Of a stretch of 64,000 nt of DNA, positions 31,207-40,708 are shown piece after piece. Numbering within the stretch: the stretch's first letter is position 1; each line of letters starts with the position of its first letter. This DNA is from Synechococcales cyanobacterium CNB (GTDB lineage Bacteria; Planctomycetota; Phycisphaerae; Phycisphaerales; UBA1924). Where the stretch lies: contig SZOZ01000002.1 of NCBI GenBank assembly GCA_030263455.1, positions 62,001 through 126,000 of the forward strand. Direction: 5' to 3'. The notes below the pieces were generated by a model, which worked only from the letters and a program-made list of their open reading frames with translations, was not told where the DNA came from and made no database searches. A program made the translations under genes and the position numbers.

Positions 31207-32300
31207 GCCAGCCGGGCGCGCACCATCGCGGCCCGCTCCACGCTCCGCTGATTCTGGTCCAGTTCCTTCTTGAGCGCACGCTGCAGGTGCGCCGGCTGCA
31301 CGAGCAGCATGAGGTGATGGACCGCCCTCAACTCGATCCCCTCGACCAGCCCGAGCGACACGCCCAGCCGCACCATGCTCAGCAGTTTCAGGGCCTCTTC
31401 CGTCGCCAGCACTCTCGCGTGGCGGAGCACGCCGAGCGGTCGACACACCTGGTCCTCCAGCAGTGCGCGTCGCCTCGTCAGCAGCTGCCGCCTGCTCTCT
31501 CGCTCATACTCCACGACGCGCGGGATGATCTCACGCTGCATCTCGTGGAGCAGCACGCGCTCGGTCTTGCCCAGCGTCGTCTGGTTCGAGATCTGGTAGA
31601 AGTCCCCCGAAGCCTCCGATCCTTCGCCGTAGAACCCCCGCACCGCCAGCGACATGTCCGCCGCCGCTCGCTTGACCTTGTCGATCTCGCCCGTCATGCG
31701 CAGGCCTGGCAGGTGCAGCATGACGCTGAGGCGGACGCCCGTGCCGACATTCGTCGGGCAGGCGGTGAGATAGCCGAACCGCGGGCTGTACGCGAAGTCG
31801 AGGCGTTCCTCCAGCCGATCGTCGAGAGCGTCCGCCTCTTCGAGCGCGGAGTCGAGCGAGAGGCCCGATCGGATCACCTGCACCCGGAGGTGGTCCTCCT
31901 CGTTCACCATCACCGAGGCCCGCTCGCCGGGGAGTGCGACCGCGACGCCGCGCGGATGATCCGCGTCGTTCGCTCCCTTGCCGCGCGGCCCGCGCGCGTG
32001 CTGCTTGCTGATCAGGTGCCGCTCGACCAACAGCGTGCGTTCCAGCGGGGGCGCATCGTGCAGGTCCACCCAGAGCGTGCTCGCGCTGCCGATCGACGAC
32101 GACAGGATCGCCTGCTTGCACGTTTCGAGCGCGTGGCGACGGTCCGTCGGCGAACCGCGGCTCGGGAAAGGGACGCCGGCGAGGTTGCGAGCAAGCCGAA
32201 CGCGCGACGAGAGCACGACGTCCGAGCCGTCGCCCTCGCCGCGCAGCCATTCCGTGCCCGCCTCGAACAGACGCGCCGGTTCGCCGCCGCCCGGCCTCAC
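31203..32300 (-). CDS. mcsB: Protein-arginine kinase McsB
   Basis: McsB phosphorylates arginines of damaged proteins, marking them for ClpCP. The 365-residue protein has the guanido-kinase fold: SSRVRLARN at 31-39, NEEDHLR at 133-139, and the active-site-Cys loop TACPTNVGTG at 179-188. The C-terminal phosphagen-kinase-like half is complete. The start is the GTG at 32300, overlapping the mcsA stop (GTGA). It is the middle gene of mcsA-mcsB-comF. No ctsR or clpC lies in the window. Confidence 0.95.
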   Translation of the reverse strand: MRPGGGEPARLFEAGTEWLRGEGDGSDVVLSSRVRLARNLAGVPFPSRGSPTDRRHALETCKQAILSSSIGSASTLWVDLHDAPPLERTLLVERHLISKQHARGPRGKGANDADHPRGVAVALPGERASVMVNEEDHLRVQVIRSGLSLDSALEEADALDDRLEERLDFAYSPRFGYLTACPTNVGTGVRLSVMLHLPGLRMTGEIDKVKRAAADMSLAVRGFYGEGSEASGDFYQISNQTTLGKTERVLLHEMQREIIPRVVEYERESRRQLLTRRRALLEDQVCRPLGVLRHARVLATEEALKLLSMVRLGVSLGLVEGIELRAVHHLMLLVQPAHLQRALKKELDQNQRSVERAAMVRARLA

Positions 32301-32884
32301 GAGTCGTCTCCGTTCGAGTCGTCCTCGCCCGACGCCAGGCCCAACTCGGTCAACCGACTCAACTCGTCCCGCAAGCGAGCCGCCCGCTCGTACTCCTCTG
32401 CCGAAATCGCGGCCTCCATCTGCTGGCGCAGCAGCCGGCCTCGCCTTGCCCGCTCCTCCGCCGGCCCGAGGACCGACTCGATCGCCCCCTCGTCACCCCC
32501 ACCTGCCCGGCTCGCCCGCAGCGCCCGCCGAGGCACCTTCCCGACGTGGTGCGTCGCCCCCTCGTGCGCACGATCCAGCAGCGGCGAGAGGTGCTTCTCG
32601 AACGACCGGTAGCACGCGGGACACCCGAGCAGCCCCGACTCCTTGAACTCGCCGAACGTCGTGCCGCACTCGGGGCACCGGCTCGACACGCCCGGCCCAA
32701 CGAGCTTCGTCGAGGCCTTCTGCACCACCGCGTGGGTGAGCAGCTGGCTGATCGGCAGCTGCGTCGCCACGGCCAGCCCGGCGTCGCGGGCGCAGGCCTC
32801 GCACAGGTGCTTCTCGTACGGCACGCCGCCCGCCACGGTCACCTCGTGTACCGTCGCCTCGTTGTCGCAGTGATCGCACTTCAC
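32297..32884 (-). CDS. mcsA: McsA-like zinc-finger/UVR protein, activator of McsB
   Basis: A 195-residue protein with four CxxC pairs (residues 3-6, 28-31, 70-73, 88-91) that form two zinc sites. A C-terminal UVR domain follows (LRQQMEAAISAEEYERAARLRD, about 148-172). This is the McsA arrangement; McsA activates McsB. The start is GTG 32884, giving the family-like opening MKCDHC; no good ribosome site is seen. It is the first gene of the operon. Confidence 0.92.
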   Translation of the reverse strand: MKCDHCDNEATVHEVTVAGGVPYEKHLCEACARDAGLAVATQLPISQLLTHAVVQKASTKLVGPGVSSRCPECGTTFGEFKESGLLGCPACYRSFEKHLSPLLDRAHEGATHHVGKVPRRALRASRAGGGDEGAIESVLGPAEERARRGRLLRQQMEAAISAEEYERAARLRDELSRLTELGLASGEDDSNGDDS

Positions 32885-33020
32885 GCCAACCGGCAGTCTA
32901 CAACCGCGCGGATAGCCCGATCAACGCCCGCCCGGCCCGCACCGCCACTCGCAACCCCGTGGGCCTCGAACATGCCCTAGCAACGCCCGAATCCACCCCC
33001 CGCCAAGCAAGGCCGGCGGC

Positions 33021-33293
33021 ATGCTCCGCATCGGCACCATCAACCTCAACACCGGCGCATACCACCACGCACTCGACGTCGCGCCCACAACCACTCCGCG
33101 CGGCGTCGGACTGGCCGTCATCAACACCTGCCGCCCCGACCTCAACGGCGACGGAGCGGTCAACTCGCTCGACTTCGTCCTGTTCCTCAACTACTGGACG
33201 GCGTCACACCCGGCCGCGGACTGGAATCGGGACGGCACCGTCAACAGCCTCGACTTCCTGGCCTTCCTCAACGAGTGGATCGCAGGCTGCTGA
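33021..33293 (+). CDS. Small dockerin-type protein, possibly a fragment
   Basis: A 90-residue frame with a pair of EF-hand-like dockerin loops (DLNGDGAVNSLDFVLFLN and DWNRDGTVNSLDFLAFLN) that ends in AGC. The same ending is found at two other places in the window. The first 35 residues carry no clear signal peptide and no ribosome site precedes the ATG. It may therefore be the surviving 3' end of a longer exported protein rather than a complete gene. It converges on rpmB with 43 bases between stops. Confidence 0.55.
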   Translation: MLRIGTINLNTGAYHHALDVAPTTTPRGVGLAVINTCRPDLNGDGAVNSLDFVLFLNYWTASHPAADWNRDGTVNSLDFLAFLNEWIAGC

Positions 33294-33336
33294 TCGCGCG
33301 CGTTACCAATGGGCACGTGGCCCGCAGCCGCGAAGT

Positions 33337-33624
33337 TCAGTGGCCGCTGAGTTTCTGCTGGCGGGTGTAGCCGTACTTGCGCTTCAGCGGCTTGACGACC
33401 AGCCCCTGCCGGATGGCCTTGGTCGAAGCCAGGATGCGACGCCGGGTGGGCTTGCCGCCTTCGTCCACGATCGCCGTCACGGGCTGCAGGTTCGGCTTGA
33501 AGGTACGGGGGCTGATCCCCGTCGGCTTGAGGCCGAAGCCGCCCTTCGTGATCTTCTGCCCGCGATAGACGCGGGACTTGCCGAAGGTGGTCTTCTTCCC
33601 GGTGAAATGGCAGACACGCGGCAT
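33337..33624 (-). CDS. rpmB: Large ribosomal subunit protein bL28
   Basis: A 95-residue bL28: MPRVCHFTGKKTTFG opening, SRVYRGQKITKGG, FKPNLQPVTA and a STKAIRQGLVVKPLKRKYG end. The opening has one cysteine (C5), not the paired CxxC zinc site of some homologs. It is not followed by rpmG. The start at 33624 has GAGG upstream. Confidence 0.95.
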   Translation of the reverse strand: MPRVCHFTGKKTTFGKSRVYRGQKITKGGFGLKPTGISPRTFKPNLQPVTAIVDEGGKPTRRRILASTKAIRQGLVVKPLKRKYGYTRQQKLSGH

Positions 33625-33775
33625 GGCTCAATCCTCGCCCCTCAGGGGCCGCCCGACGAACTCAAGGCCCCAACTCTAGTCCGCCCCCCAACCAAGGCAA
33701 CCGGTGGTCCCTGAGGACAGGGTCGCCAGCCGATCATGACCCTGACAGCCGCCGCGTTGCCCGCCTGTGAGCCGC

Positions 33776-35150
33776 TCAGCCGCACCCCAGGACGTACGCA
33801 TTCAGGAACGCCAGCACGTCCAGCGAGTTGACGACGGTGTCGCCGTTGAAGTCCGCCTTCGGGTCTCCCGCCGTGTAGGCGTTCAGGAAGGCGATGAAGT
33901 CCAGCGAGTTGACGACCGTGTCGCCGTTGAAGTCCGCGGGGCAATCGTTGCGTTCCGTGCGGTATGCCCGCACGTCCGTCCCCACGCCGCAGACCACGAG
34001 CGCCCCGTCGGCTCCGATCGCCGGCGCGCCGATGTTGATGTTCTGCACGGGCACGGACCAGCGCGGCGTCAGGTCCGCGTCGAACGAGTAGAACCGCCCC
34101 TGCGCGAACGCTCCGTTTGAGACGTACACCCGTCCCTGCGCATCCGTCGCCATCCGCGGCGCGGAGAGGGCGTCCAGCGAATCCGACTCCGCCAGCGTCG
34201 CCCCCGTCGCCGCGTCCAGACGCCTGATGCGGTTTCCCGGCGCGGCCCGCCGGCACGGACCACCGGATCGACATCGCCGCTCCCGTGTCGTCGATCGCGT
34301 AGAAGTAATCCACCGCGGGGTTGTTCTGCGTGCGCGAGAGGTAGATCGTTCCGTCCGGCGCAACCATCGGCGTGTTCTGGAGGGTGAACCCGCTCATCAC
34401 CGGGCTTTCGTACTGGAACGCTCCGGTCGCCAGGTCGTAGCGCTTGACAACGTGCCCTCCCACCGCCGCGTCCGCGACGTAGACCGCGGTCTGCGTCGCG
34501 CACGGTCCGCAGTTCCCGCTCACCGAGCAGAGCCGATCCGCCGTCCACACCGTCGAGCCGTCCAGCGCGCTGATCCGGTAGATCTTCCGGAAGTCCGCGA
34601 CGATGAGGTCCCCGTCCGGCGCGAACACCACGCCGTCGTACGCCCCCGCCCCCGTCTCCACGTCCGACACCCACACCACCGAACCGTCGGCCGCATCCAG
34701 CGCATACACCGGCGCGTACACGCTCGACCCGTTGCCGGAGCGCGACACGTACACCCGGCCGTCCCGCGCCCCGAGCACCCACGTCGTCCAGTCCGCCGGC
34801 CGCGCGGGCACATGCACGAACCACAACTCGGCCCCGGTGTCGAGGTCCATCGCCACCACCGGCGACTCGTCCGAGTTCGGCTCGGGCGGGAACCCCGTCT
34901 GCCGAACCATGAACGCTTTGCCCCCGAGCGTCACCGGCTGCCATGCGATGATCGACGATCGCCCGCCCGTCCACAGCACGTCCGCCGCGTCCGGCCCCAC
35001 TTCGCCGGTGCGTCCATTCCGCCCCGCGTTCCCTCCCGCGTTCGTCCAGTCCTGGGCCGAAACCGGCAGGGAACAGACCGCGCCGACACCGGCCATCAGC
35101 AGGAAGGTACGACGAATCGCACCACAACGATCAACGCACGGTCCATTCAT
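33776..35150 (-). pseudogene. PQQ-like beta-propeller protein with dockerin repeats, frameshifted
   Basis: The gene starts at ATG 35150 with an exported N-terminus (IRRTFLLMAGVGAVCSLPVSAQ). It reads as a PQQ/pyrrolo-quinoline-type beta-propeller (repeats such as GARDGRVYVS, YALDAADGSVVWVSD, FAPDGDLIVADF). At about 34237 the propeller continues in another frame (RIRRLDAATGATLAESD, then SAPRMATDAQGRVYVSN) and ends in two dockerin loops (DFNGDTVVNSLDFIAFLN and DFNGDTVVNSLDVLAFLN) plus LGCG. It is either a real one-base frameshift or an assembly error, since no other damage is visible. Confidence 0.8.
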
Positions 35151-35264
35151 GGCGCGCCTCGCTCGGCAGCACGCGAACGCATCCGCGCGCCACCGAGTCG
35201 AGGCTACCGCAGAGACCGTCCCGGGCAAAGCAGAATCCGACTTTCCGTGCCCGGCCCACGCCGT

Positions 35265-37571
35265 TCAGGACCCGCTGGCCAGGTCGGCCGGCACCTCGTC
35301 CACTGGTGTCGGCCCGATCGGCTCGGGGTCGTAGTAGATGCCCATCTCCTCCGGCTGCCCGAACAACTCGGGGTGAATGAACTTGCCGCGCTCACTCTCG
35401 GCCTTCTCGACCTCGACCGGCGCGCCGTACACGCGGACGTAGGCGTCGTTGCGGATCGCCTCGACTCGCCACGAGACCTTCATCCCGCCCGGCCCTCCCG
35501 CGATCATGAACCGGTTGTCCTCGATCTCGAGCGCCACATACACCGGCGCCCAGCCGCCGATCGTCGTCAACTGGTAGCGGAAGTCGCGGTTGATCTCCTC
35601 GAAGTAGTCGGGCAGGTCGACCCATGCCTGCCCCGCGTCATCCAGCACCACGTTCCCGGAATAGAAGTTGATCGGCTCGGGCGCCTCGGTGCTGTAGTGA
35701 CGGAGGTACTTGTTCGCCGGGTCCAGCGGGTGGTCGATCTCGAACGTCTTGGTGCCCGAAGCGTGCGAGTTGCCGACGGCATAGACGGCGACGGCCGGCG
35801 CGGCCGCCTGCCCGAGCACCCCCCGTGCCGTCGATGTCGAGTTGTTCGAGAAACCGAACACGCCGCGCCCGCTGCTGCTGCTGCTCGTGCCGTAGACACC
35901 GTAGGTCGTGCCCGTGGTTGCGCTTGAACTGCCGTAGACGCCGCGCCCGCTCGTGCTGCTCACCTCACCCCGAACGCCGTACGTCGTCCCGGAACCCGAC
36001 AACGCTCTGCCAAACACCCCACGCCCGCTCGTGCTCTCCGCCTCACCCATCACACCGTACGTGGTCCCGCTCCCCGACGTCGCGTAGCCATACACGCCGC
36101 GCCCGGCGGAGCTGTGGTTTCGTCCCTGCACGCCGTAGGTGGTGCCGGTCGTGTGCATTGCGATGCCGTACACGCCCGTGCCCGTCGACCCGTGCGTCCG
36201 CCCGTACATCCCGTAGTTGGTGCCCGTCGTCGCGCTCGCGACGCCGATGACGCCGATGCCGTTGTTGCTGCCGGTGGCCTCGCCATAGACCGCGCGCCCC
36301 GTGTTGTGCGACGCCTGCGAGAAGACCCCGTGCTGAACCCCGGTCAGCACATGAAGGGCACCCTCGGGGCTTTCCGTCCCGATGCCCACCCGTCCTTGGA
36401 AGTAGTTCTTGCCGCCCTTGAAGTACCCCGCGAAGCCGCCGCTGCTCATCGTCTCCGCAAACACGGCGTAGTTCTGGCCGCTCACCGCCGTTGCGAGGGA
36501 GAACAGCCCGTAGCCCGTCGTGCTGTCGCTGCGGCCGAAGAGGCCCGCGGCGCCCCCTGTCGCGGACGTCGCGAACCCGAGCACGCCACGCCCGGTCGGC
36601 GAGCCGGCCTCACCCCACACCCCGTACACGAAGCCGCTCGGTGCCGTCGCCACGCCGAACACGCCGCGCCCGGCCGTGCTGTCGCTGCGTCCGTACAGTC
36701 CGGCGGTCGCCCCGGTTCCAGCCGTTGCGAAGCCCACCACCCCCCGTCCGCTAGTCGAGGCAGCCTGGCCCCACACCCCGTACGCAAGGCCGCCTGTGTT
36801 CAGTGTGTTCACGCTGAAGATCGCGTGCTGCCCGCCGCTCACGACGTGCAGCCGGTGCAACGGGTTCGTCGTGCCCACGCCCACGTTCCCGCACTCGTAG
36901 TACACGTTGTCGCCGACGATTGTCCAGTCGCACGCGCGCGTCCCGCCCCCGCCCTCTGAACCGTCGCCGATCGTGCCGGACGAACCGTCAAAGCGTCCAC
37001 GCGCGGGGTCGCGCACGTCATCGGGCCGATCACCCGCCGCGAGCCCGCGCCCCGTCGAGATCGGCGTCGCCGTGCGCCCACGCGCGCCGAAGCGAGCCCC
37101 ATCGTCGTCCGGCTCGCCCCCTCGCGCCGCGCCGCCTTCGCCATCATTCGGAACATACACCACCGACCCGAAGTCCACACGCTGACGCCCGTCGAGCCTC
37201 TCGTACTCGCCCAACCCCGACGGCCAGCGCACCGACACCTCCAGCCACGCGAACCCACGCCCACGCTCCAGCAGCGTCGGTTCGAGTTCCACACGGAACC
37301 ACCCATCCTCCACCAGCACCGCCGTGTACTCGGTCGGCCCTTCCAGCAACGCGCCGCCAAGCGGCCGGTCCCACGCCGTCACCACCATGTCCACCTCGCC
37401 CTCCACGGGCGTGCCGAGGTAGACAAGCAATCCCTCGTACACCAGCACGTCGGGCCGCGCCACGCTCACCGTGCCGGGCGCAGGCCCGACCGGATCGCTC
37501 ACCTGCGCCGCAGCCGCCGAGCCGAGACCGCACGCGACCACCAACGCCGCAATCTGGCGTCCATATCCCAT
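35265..37571 (-). CDS. Exported repeat-rich surface protein
   Basis: A 768-residue protein starting at ATG 37571 with GGGAGAG upstream. It has a signal peptide (GYGRQIAALVVACGLGSAAAA), then a beta domain of about 150 residues. About a dozen short repeats with the consensus GRGVxGxAxxxxGTTYGVxG (roughly 20-22 residues each) fill residues 250-580. A conserved C-terminal domain begins near FEIDHPLDPANKYLRH and includes DYFEEINRDFRYQLT. The C-terminal domain is found in many bacterial surface proteins. No catalytic residues are seen. A role in adhesion or structure is an inference from composition. Confidence 0.8.
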   Translation of the reverse strand: MGYGRQIAALVVACGLGSAAAAQVSDPVGPAPGTVSVARPDVLVYEGLLVYLGTPVEGEVDMVVTAWDRPLGGALLEGPTEYTAVLVEDGWFRVELEPTLLERGRGFAWLEVSVRWPSGLGEYERLDGRQRVDFGSVVYVPNDGEGGAARGGEPDDDGARFGARGRTATPISTGRGLAAGDRPDDVRDPARGRFDGSSGTIGDGSEGGGGTRACDWTIVGDNVYYECGNVGVGTTNPLHRLHVVSGGQHAIFSVNTLNTGGLAYGVWGQAASTSGRGVVGFATAGTGATAGLYGRSDSTAGRGVFGVATAPSGFVYGVWGEAGSPTGRGVLGFATSATGGAAGLFGRSDSTTGYGLFSLATAVSGQNYAVFAETMSSGGFAGYFKGGKNYFQGRVGIGTESPEGALHVLTGVQHGVFSQASHNTGRAVYGEATGSNNGIGVIGVASATTGTNYGMYGRTHGSTGTGVYGIAMHTTGTTYGVQGRNHSSAGRGVYGYATSGSGTTYGVMGEAESTSGRGVFGRALSGSGTTYGVRGEVSSTSGRGVYGSSSATTGTTYGVYGTSSSSSGRGVFGFSNNSTSTARGVLGQAAAPAVAVYAVGNSHASGTKTFEIDHPLDPANKYLRHYSTEAPEPINFYSGNVVLDDAGQAWVDLPDYFEEINRDFRYQLTTIGGWAPVYVALEIEDNRFMIAGGPGGMKVSWRVEAIRNDAYVRVYGAPVEVEKAESERGKFIHPELFGQPEEMGIYYDPEPIGPTPVDEVPADLASGS

Positions 37572-37832
37572 GGCTACTCTCCCTTGTTGAGTGTTCTCGC
37601 CGCGCGCCGGTGCAACCCACCCGGATCCCACTCACCGCCGACTGGTCTTCCAGCCTACGGATAACCCCGGGTCAACGCAACACTCGAATTCCAACGATAT
37701 GTTTGGTAGGGATACGATCGAGTGCGGCATCACTCGTTCGCCGTGACGGAATCGCATCGCAACATCATGCCACACAACAACATAAGTGTGTGCCTGTGAT
37801 GTCAGCAGGACTCAACGGACCGGCGACATGGC

Positions 37833-39011
37833 TCACCCCCGCCCCAGCCCCTCGCGCGACATCATCAGTGCAAGGGTCTGGCACACGAAGTCCACGTCCC
37901 GTTCCGTCAGGCCCGAGTGGAACGGCAGCGCGATCGTCCGCCCACTCACCGCCTCCGCGATCGGGAACGACCCTTCCTCGAACCCGAACCGCTCGCGATA
38001 GGGCGGCTGAAGATGGATGCAGGGGAAGTAGTCCGCCGCACCGACCTCGTGCCGGCGAAGGCTGGCGATGATCCGATCTCGCTCGGCGCGCGACCACCCG
38101 GTCGCCAGCCGCACGACGAACACGAACCAGCTCTGCACCGACTCGGGGTCAACGGTCGGCAGGATCAGCTCGGGGTGGTCGATGAGGCGCTCCATGTACA
38201 TCTGCGCCACCGCCTGCCGGCGTGCGACGATCTCGTCAAAGCGGCGCATCTGGGCCACGCCCAGCGCGGCCGACAACTCGTCAAGCCGGTAGTTGTACCC
38301 CACTCGCTCGTGCGCCAGCCACGATCCCAGCGCGGCCTGCGGATCGCCCGGTGTCTGCGCGCCCCGCGCCGCTCGACCCTGGTTGCGCAGGGAGCGGCAG
38401 ACATCCGCAAGCCGCTCGTCGTCCGTCACGATCATGCCGCCCTCGCCCGTCGTGACCTGCTTGTTCGGATAGAACCCGAAGACGCCGACGCGCCCAAACG
38501 ACCCGCACGCCCGCCCCTTGTGCGAGCATCCGAGCGCTTCGCAGCAGTCTTCGACGAGCGGGATCTCGTCGCGGGCCGCGATGGAGGCGTAGGCATCCAT
38601 GTGCTTCGGGTTGCCGAAGGCCTCGACCGCCAGGATCGCCCGCGTGCGCGGTCCGATCGCCTCCGCCACGCGACCCGGGTCCATGTTCAGGCTGCACGGG
38701 TCGATGTCCACAAAGACCGGCCGGGCGCCGACGTACAGGATCGCGTTCGCCGAGGCGATGAACGAGAACGGCGTGGTGACGACCTCATCGCCCGGCCCTA
38801 CGCCCAGCGCCTGGAGGGCGAGGTGCAGCCCGGCTGTCCCCGACGAGACCGCGACGCCGTGCGCGCACCCGGCGCGATCCGCGACATGCCGCTCGAAGCG
38901 CTCGACCATCGGCCCGAGCGCGAGCCGCCCCGACCGAAGTGTCAGCGAGACCATCTCCACTTCAAGATCGCTGATGTCCGGTCGGCTGAGGGGGATGTCC
39001 TGCTCGCTCAA
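37833..39011 (-). CDS. DegT/DnrJ/EryC1/StrS-family sugar aminotransferase
   Basis: A 392-residue PLP enzyme. The internal aldimine Lys is K184 in FYPNKQVTTGEGG. Other family marks are GRLALGPMVERFE near the N-terminus, SSGTAGLHLAL, EDCCEALG and the final FHSGLTERDVDFVCQTL. It installs an amino group on nucleotide-linked keto-sugars for surface polysaccharide. The start is TTG 39011 (Leu/Met-SEQDIPLSRPD), because AGGAGG lies 8-9 bases upstream. A damaged copy of its 5' end, with the same TTG, lies at 40825. Confidence 0.9.
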   Translation of the reverse strand: MSEQDIPLSRPDISDLEVEMVSLTLRSGRLALGPMVERFERHVADRAGCAHGVAVSSGTAGLHLALQALGVGPGDEVVTTPFSFIASANAILYVGARPVFVDIDPCSLNMDPGRVAEAIGPRTRAILAVEAFGNPKHMDAYASIAARDEIPLVEDCCEALGCSHKGRACGSFGRVGVFGFYPNKQVTTGEGGMIVTDDERLADVCRSLRNQGRAARGAQTPGDPQAALGSWLAHERVGYNYRLDELSAALGVAQMRRFDEIVARRQAVAQMYMERLIDHPELILPTVDPESVQSWFVFVVRLATGWSRAERDRIIASLRRHEVGAADYFPCIHLQPPYRERFGFEEGSFPIAEAVSGRTIALPFHSGLTERDVDFVCQTLALMMSREGLGRG

Positions 39012-39052
39012 CGCTCGGCCCTCCTGGCCAGGGACGCCGGGCGCATTGTAGG

Positions 39053-39086
39053 AAAAAAGCGGCCCCGGTCGTGAGGCCGGGGCCGC
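39053..39086 (-). terminator. Terminator of the first duplicated secreted-protein gene
   Basis: A perfect 10-bp stem (GCGGCCCCGG/CCGGGGCCGC) followed on the minus strand by TTTTTT. It lies 38 bases past the 39125 stop. The same structure occurs at 40867-40899 beyond the second copy. Confidence 0.9.
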
Positions 39087-39124
39087 GGATGGATCAGAGG
39101 ATCCACAGGATGCCGTAGCCGCGA

Positions 39125-39751
39125 TCAGCGACGACGACGGGCGGCGACGAGGCCGCCGAGGCCGACGAGGGCCAGCGAAGCCCCGCCGAGGGAGCCGAAG
39201 GGACCATCGAAGGAGGCCTGGTAGGCATCACCGGCCACCGGGGCATCGTGCTGGTAGTACCACTCGTTGGGCTCGCCGGCGGTGCTGAACGCACGCAGGC
39301 CGATGTAGTACGTGCCGGGGGCAACGTTGACGCTGCCGGTCCAGTCCATCTGCACCATGGCGATGCCGTAGCCGTCGAACCCGATGTTCGTCGAGGTCAC
39401 GGACACGTTCTCGAAGCGGTTGCCGGCGAAGTTGTTCGGCATGTCGCCGGCGGGGATGATGTAGAGGGTCGCCTGGGTGGCGAGGATCGGCACGCCGCCG
39501 AAGAAGAAGCTCTGGGACGAGATGCTCGTCGTCGAGACGCTCGTGATCTTGTTGAAGCCGGCGGGAACGGTGACGCGGTCAACGACGGCGTAGTCGCTGC
39601 GTCCGCCGAACAGGTTGTCGCCGCCCACGGAACTGCCCCAACCGTTGACCCACGCGTAACCCGCGCCCTGCAGGTTGTTGTGGATGATGGTGTCGCCGTA
39701 GGCCGCGCCGCTCAGCGCGAGAACGGCAAGAACTGCAATCGCCTTCTTCAT
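39125..39751 (-). CDS. Secreted PEP-CTERM-like protein, copy 1
   Basis: A 208-residue exported protein. It has signal peptide MKKAIAVLAVLALSGAAYGD, a beta-rich body with a conserved GYGIAMVQMDWTG and YYIGLRAFSTAGEPNEWYYQ, and a tail SLALVGLGGLVAARRRR. The start is ATG 39751 with AGGAGAGAG upstream. It is clearly homologous along its whole length to the gene at 40939-41556. The sorting type is PEP-CTERM-like; the function is unknown. Confidence 0.85.
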   Translation of the reverse strand: MKKAIAVLAVLALSGAAYGDTIIHNNLQGAGYAWVNGWGSSVGGDNLFGGRSDYAVVDRVTVPAGFNKITSVSTTSISSQSFFFGGVPILATQATLYIIPAGDMPNNFAGNRFENVSVTSTNIGFDGYGIAMVQMDWTGSVNVAPGTYYIGLRAFSTAGEPNEWYYQHDAPVAGDAYQASFDGPFGSLGGASLALVGLGGLVAARRRR

Positions 39752-40154
39752 GTGACTCTCTCCTGCGGGAATGACCCCGATATTCGCCGCCGAACGTACG
39801 ACGGCCGCAACACAACGGTGTACCGACCACGCGGCCGGACTCCAGAAACATACGAACGCGACACGATCTCTCGCCTCACGCTCCGCATCGGATGGGGGGC
39901 AGCGTTTGCCTTGTCTCTCTTCTCAGACTGCCCGCGACTCGACCACAACACGTCGATGTCGATGGACCGCATTCTGATTGGACCGACCGCCGTGCGTCAA
40001 GCACGATTCCCGCAGTTCCGCACCTTTTTCTCGCTGGTGGGCAAACTCCCCTGGTCAGCAGCAAGAGATAAACCCCAATGCAAAACGATCCCGTAATTGC
40101 CCTCGCCGTCGCTCAACACCAAACTCAACAGATGTTTTCGGAACTCCGGCGACA
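39752..40154 (-). other. Upstream region of copy 1, homologous to 41557-41927
   Basis: 403 bases without a gene. It keeps recognisable similarity to the region upstream of copy 2: CTCTCTCCTG next to the start, then a block ACGAACGCGACACGATCTCTCGCCTCACGCTCCG near 39851-39886 that recurs near 41662-41697, and TCTCAGACTGCCC further out. It therefore contains the ancestral promoter region of the secreted protein, but no certain -35/-10 pair was identified. Confidence 0.6.
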
Positions 40155-40660
40155 TCACCGGCATCATCAACGCGCATCAGGAAGGCGCACAATGCTCTCG
40201 CGAGTACGACGCGTCAGCGCCGAGTTGTGCGCAGAAGATCCGAGCCTTCGCCCCCGAGCGCAGAAGCCGCGCCGCGCACCACAGCTTCAAGAGAACGCGG
40301 GTGCGGCGAAGCCCGCGGCCAGCCGGCGCTTCAGGCCCGCGTCCTTCACATCCAAGCGAACGACCACCACGAGACGGAGTCCCGACGAAGCTGCGCCGAG
40401 AGCCGGTCGAGGTGCTGCGGGTGATCGTCTGATGTCTGCGCGAGGCTGGCGCCTGCGGTGTCGATCGCATCGAAGTTGTGCACGATCTCGTTCTGCGTCC
40501 CCTCCCGCTGGAAGGGAAACGGACGCCGTCGAGACAGCAGTCCGACGCCGCGCTCCGGCGGTTTCGCCCGAAACGACGATGCCACCGCGACCTCGACCTC
40601 TCCATCGCGCTACTCGAACTCGATGTCGGTACGGTCGGGTGTACTCCGAGCACTCGCGAG
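40155..40660 (-). pseudogene. Decayed dnaA copy
   Basis: Stretches of the intact dnaA (41928-43388) recur here in the same order and orientation, with internal deletions. On the minus strand 40346-40585 reads GTQNEIVHNFDAIDTAG and HPQHLDRLSAQLR, matching the intact DnaA segments GTQNELLHTFDAIDLTG and HPHRIDQLSAQLR. Positions 40165-40270 match the intact gene near 42140-42245 (CGCATCAGG, GCACAA, CTCTCGCGAGTAC). Positions 40565-40615 match the N-terminal part near 43250-43300. Stops and shifts break the frame, so it is a remnant. Confidence 0.85.
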
Positions 40661-40708
40661 CCGACGGCGCCGGTCCGGCGCGCGGATCGCTGCAAGTCCG
40701 CCCCCCTC

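Noticed and set aside
35780-36780. CRISPR-like repetitive pattern
   Set aside because: The repeats are in frame with the surface protein, vary in sequence and encode a Gly/Tyr/Val motif. There are no identical direct repeats with unique spacers.
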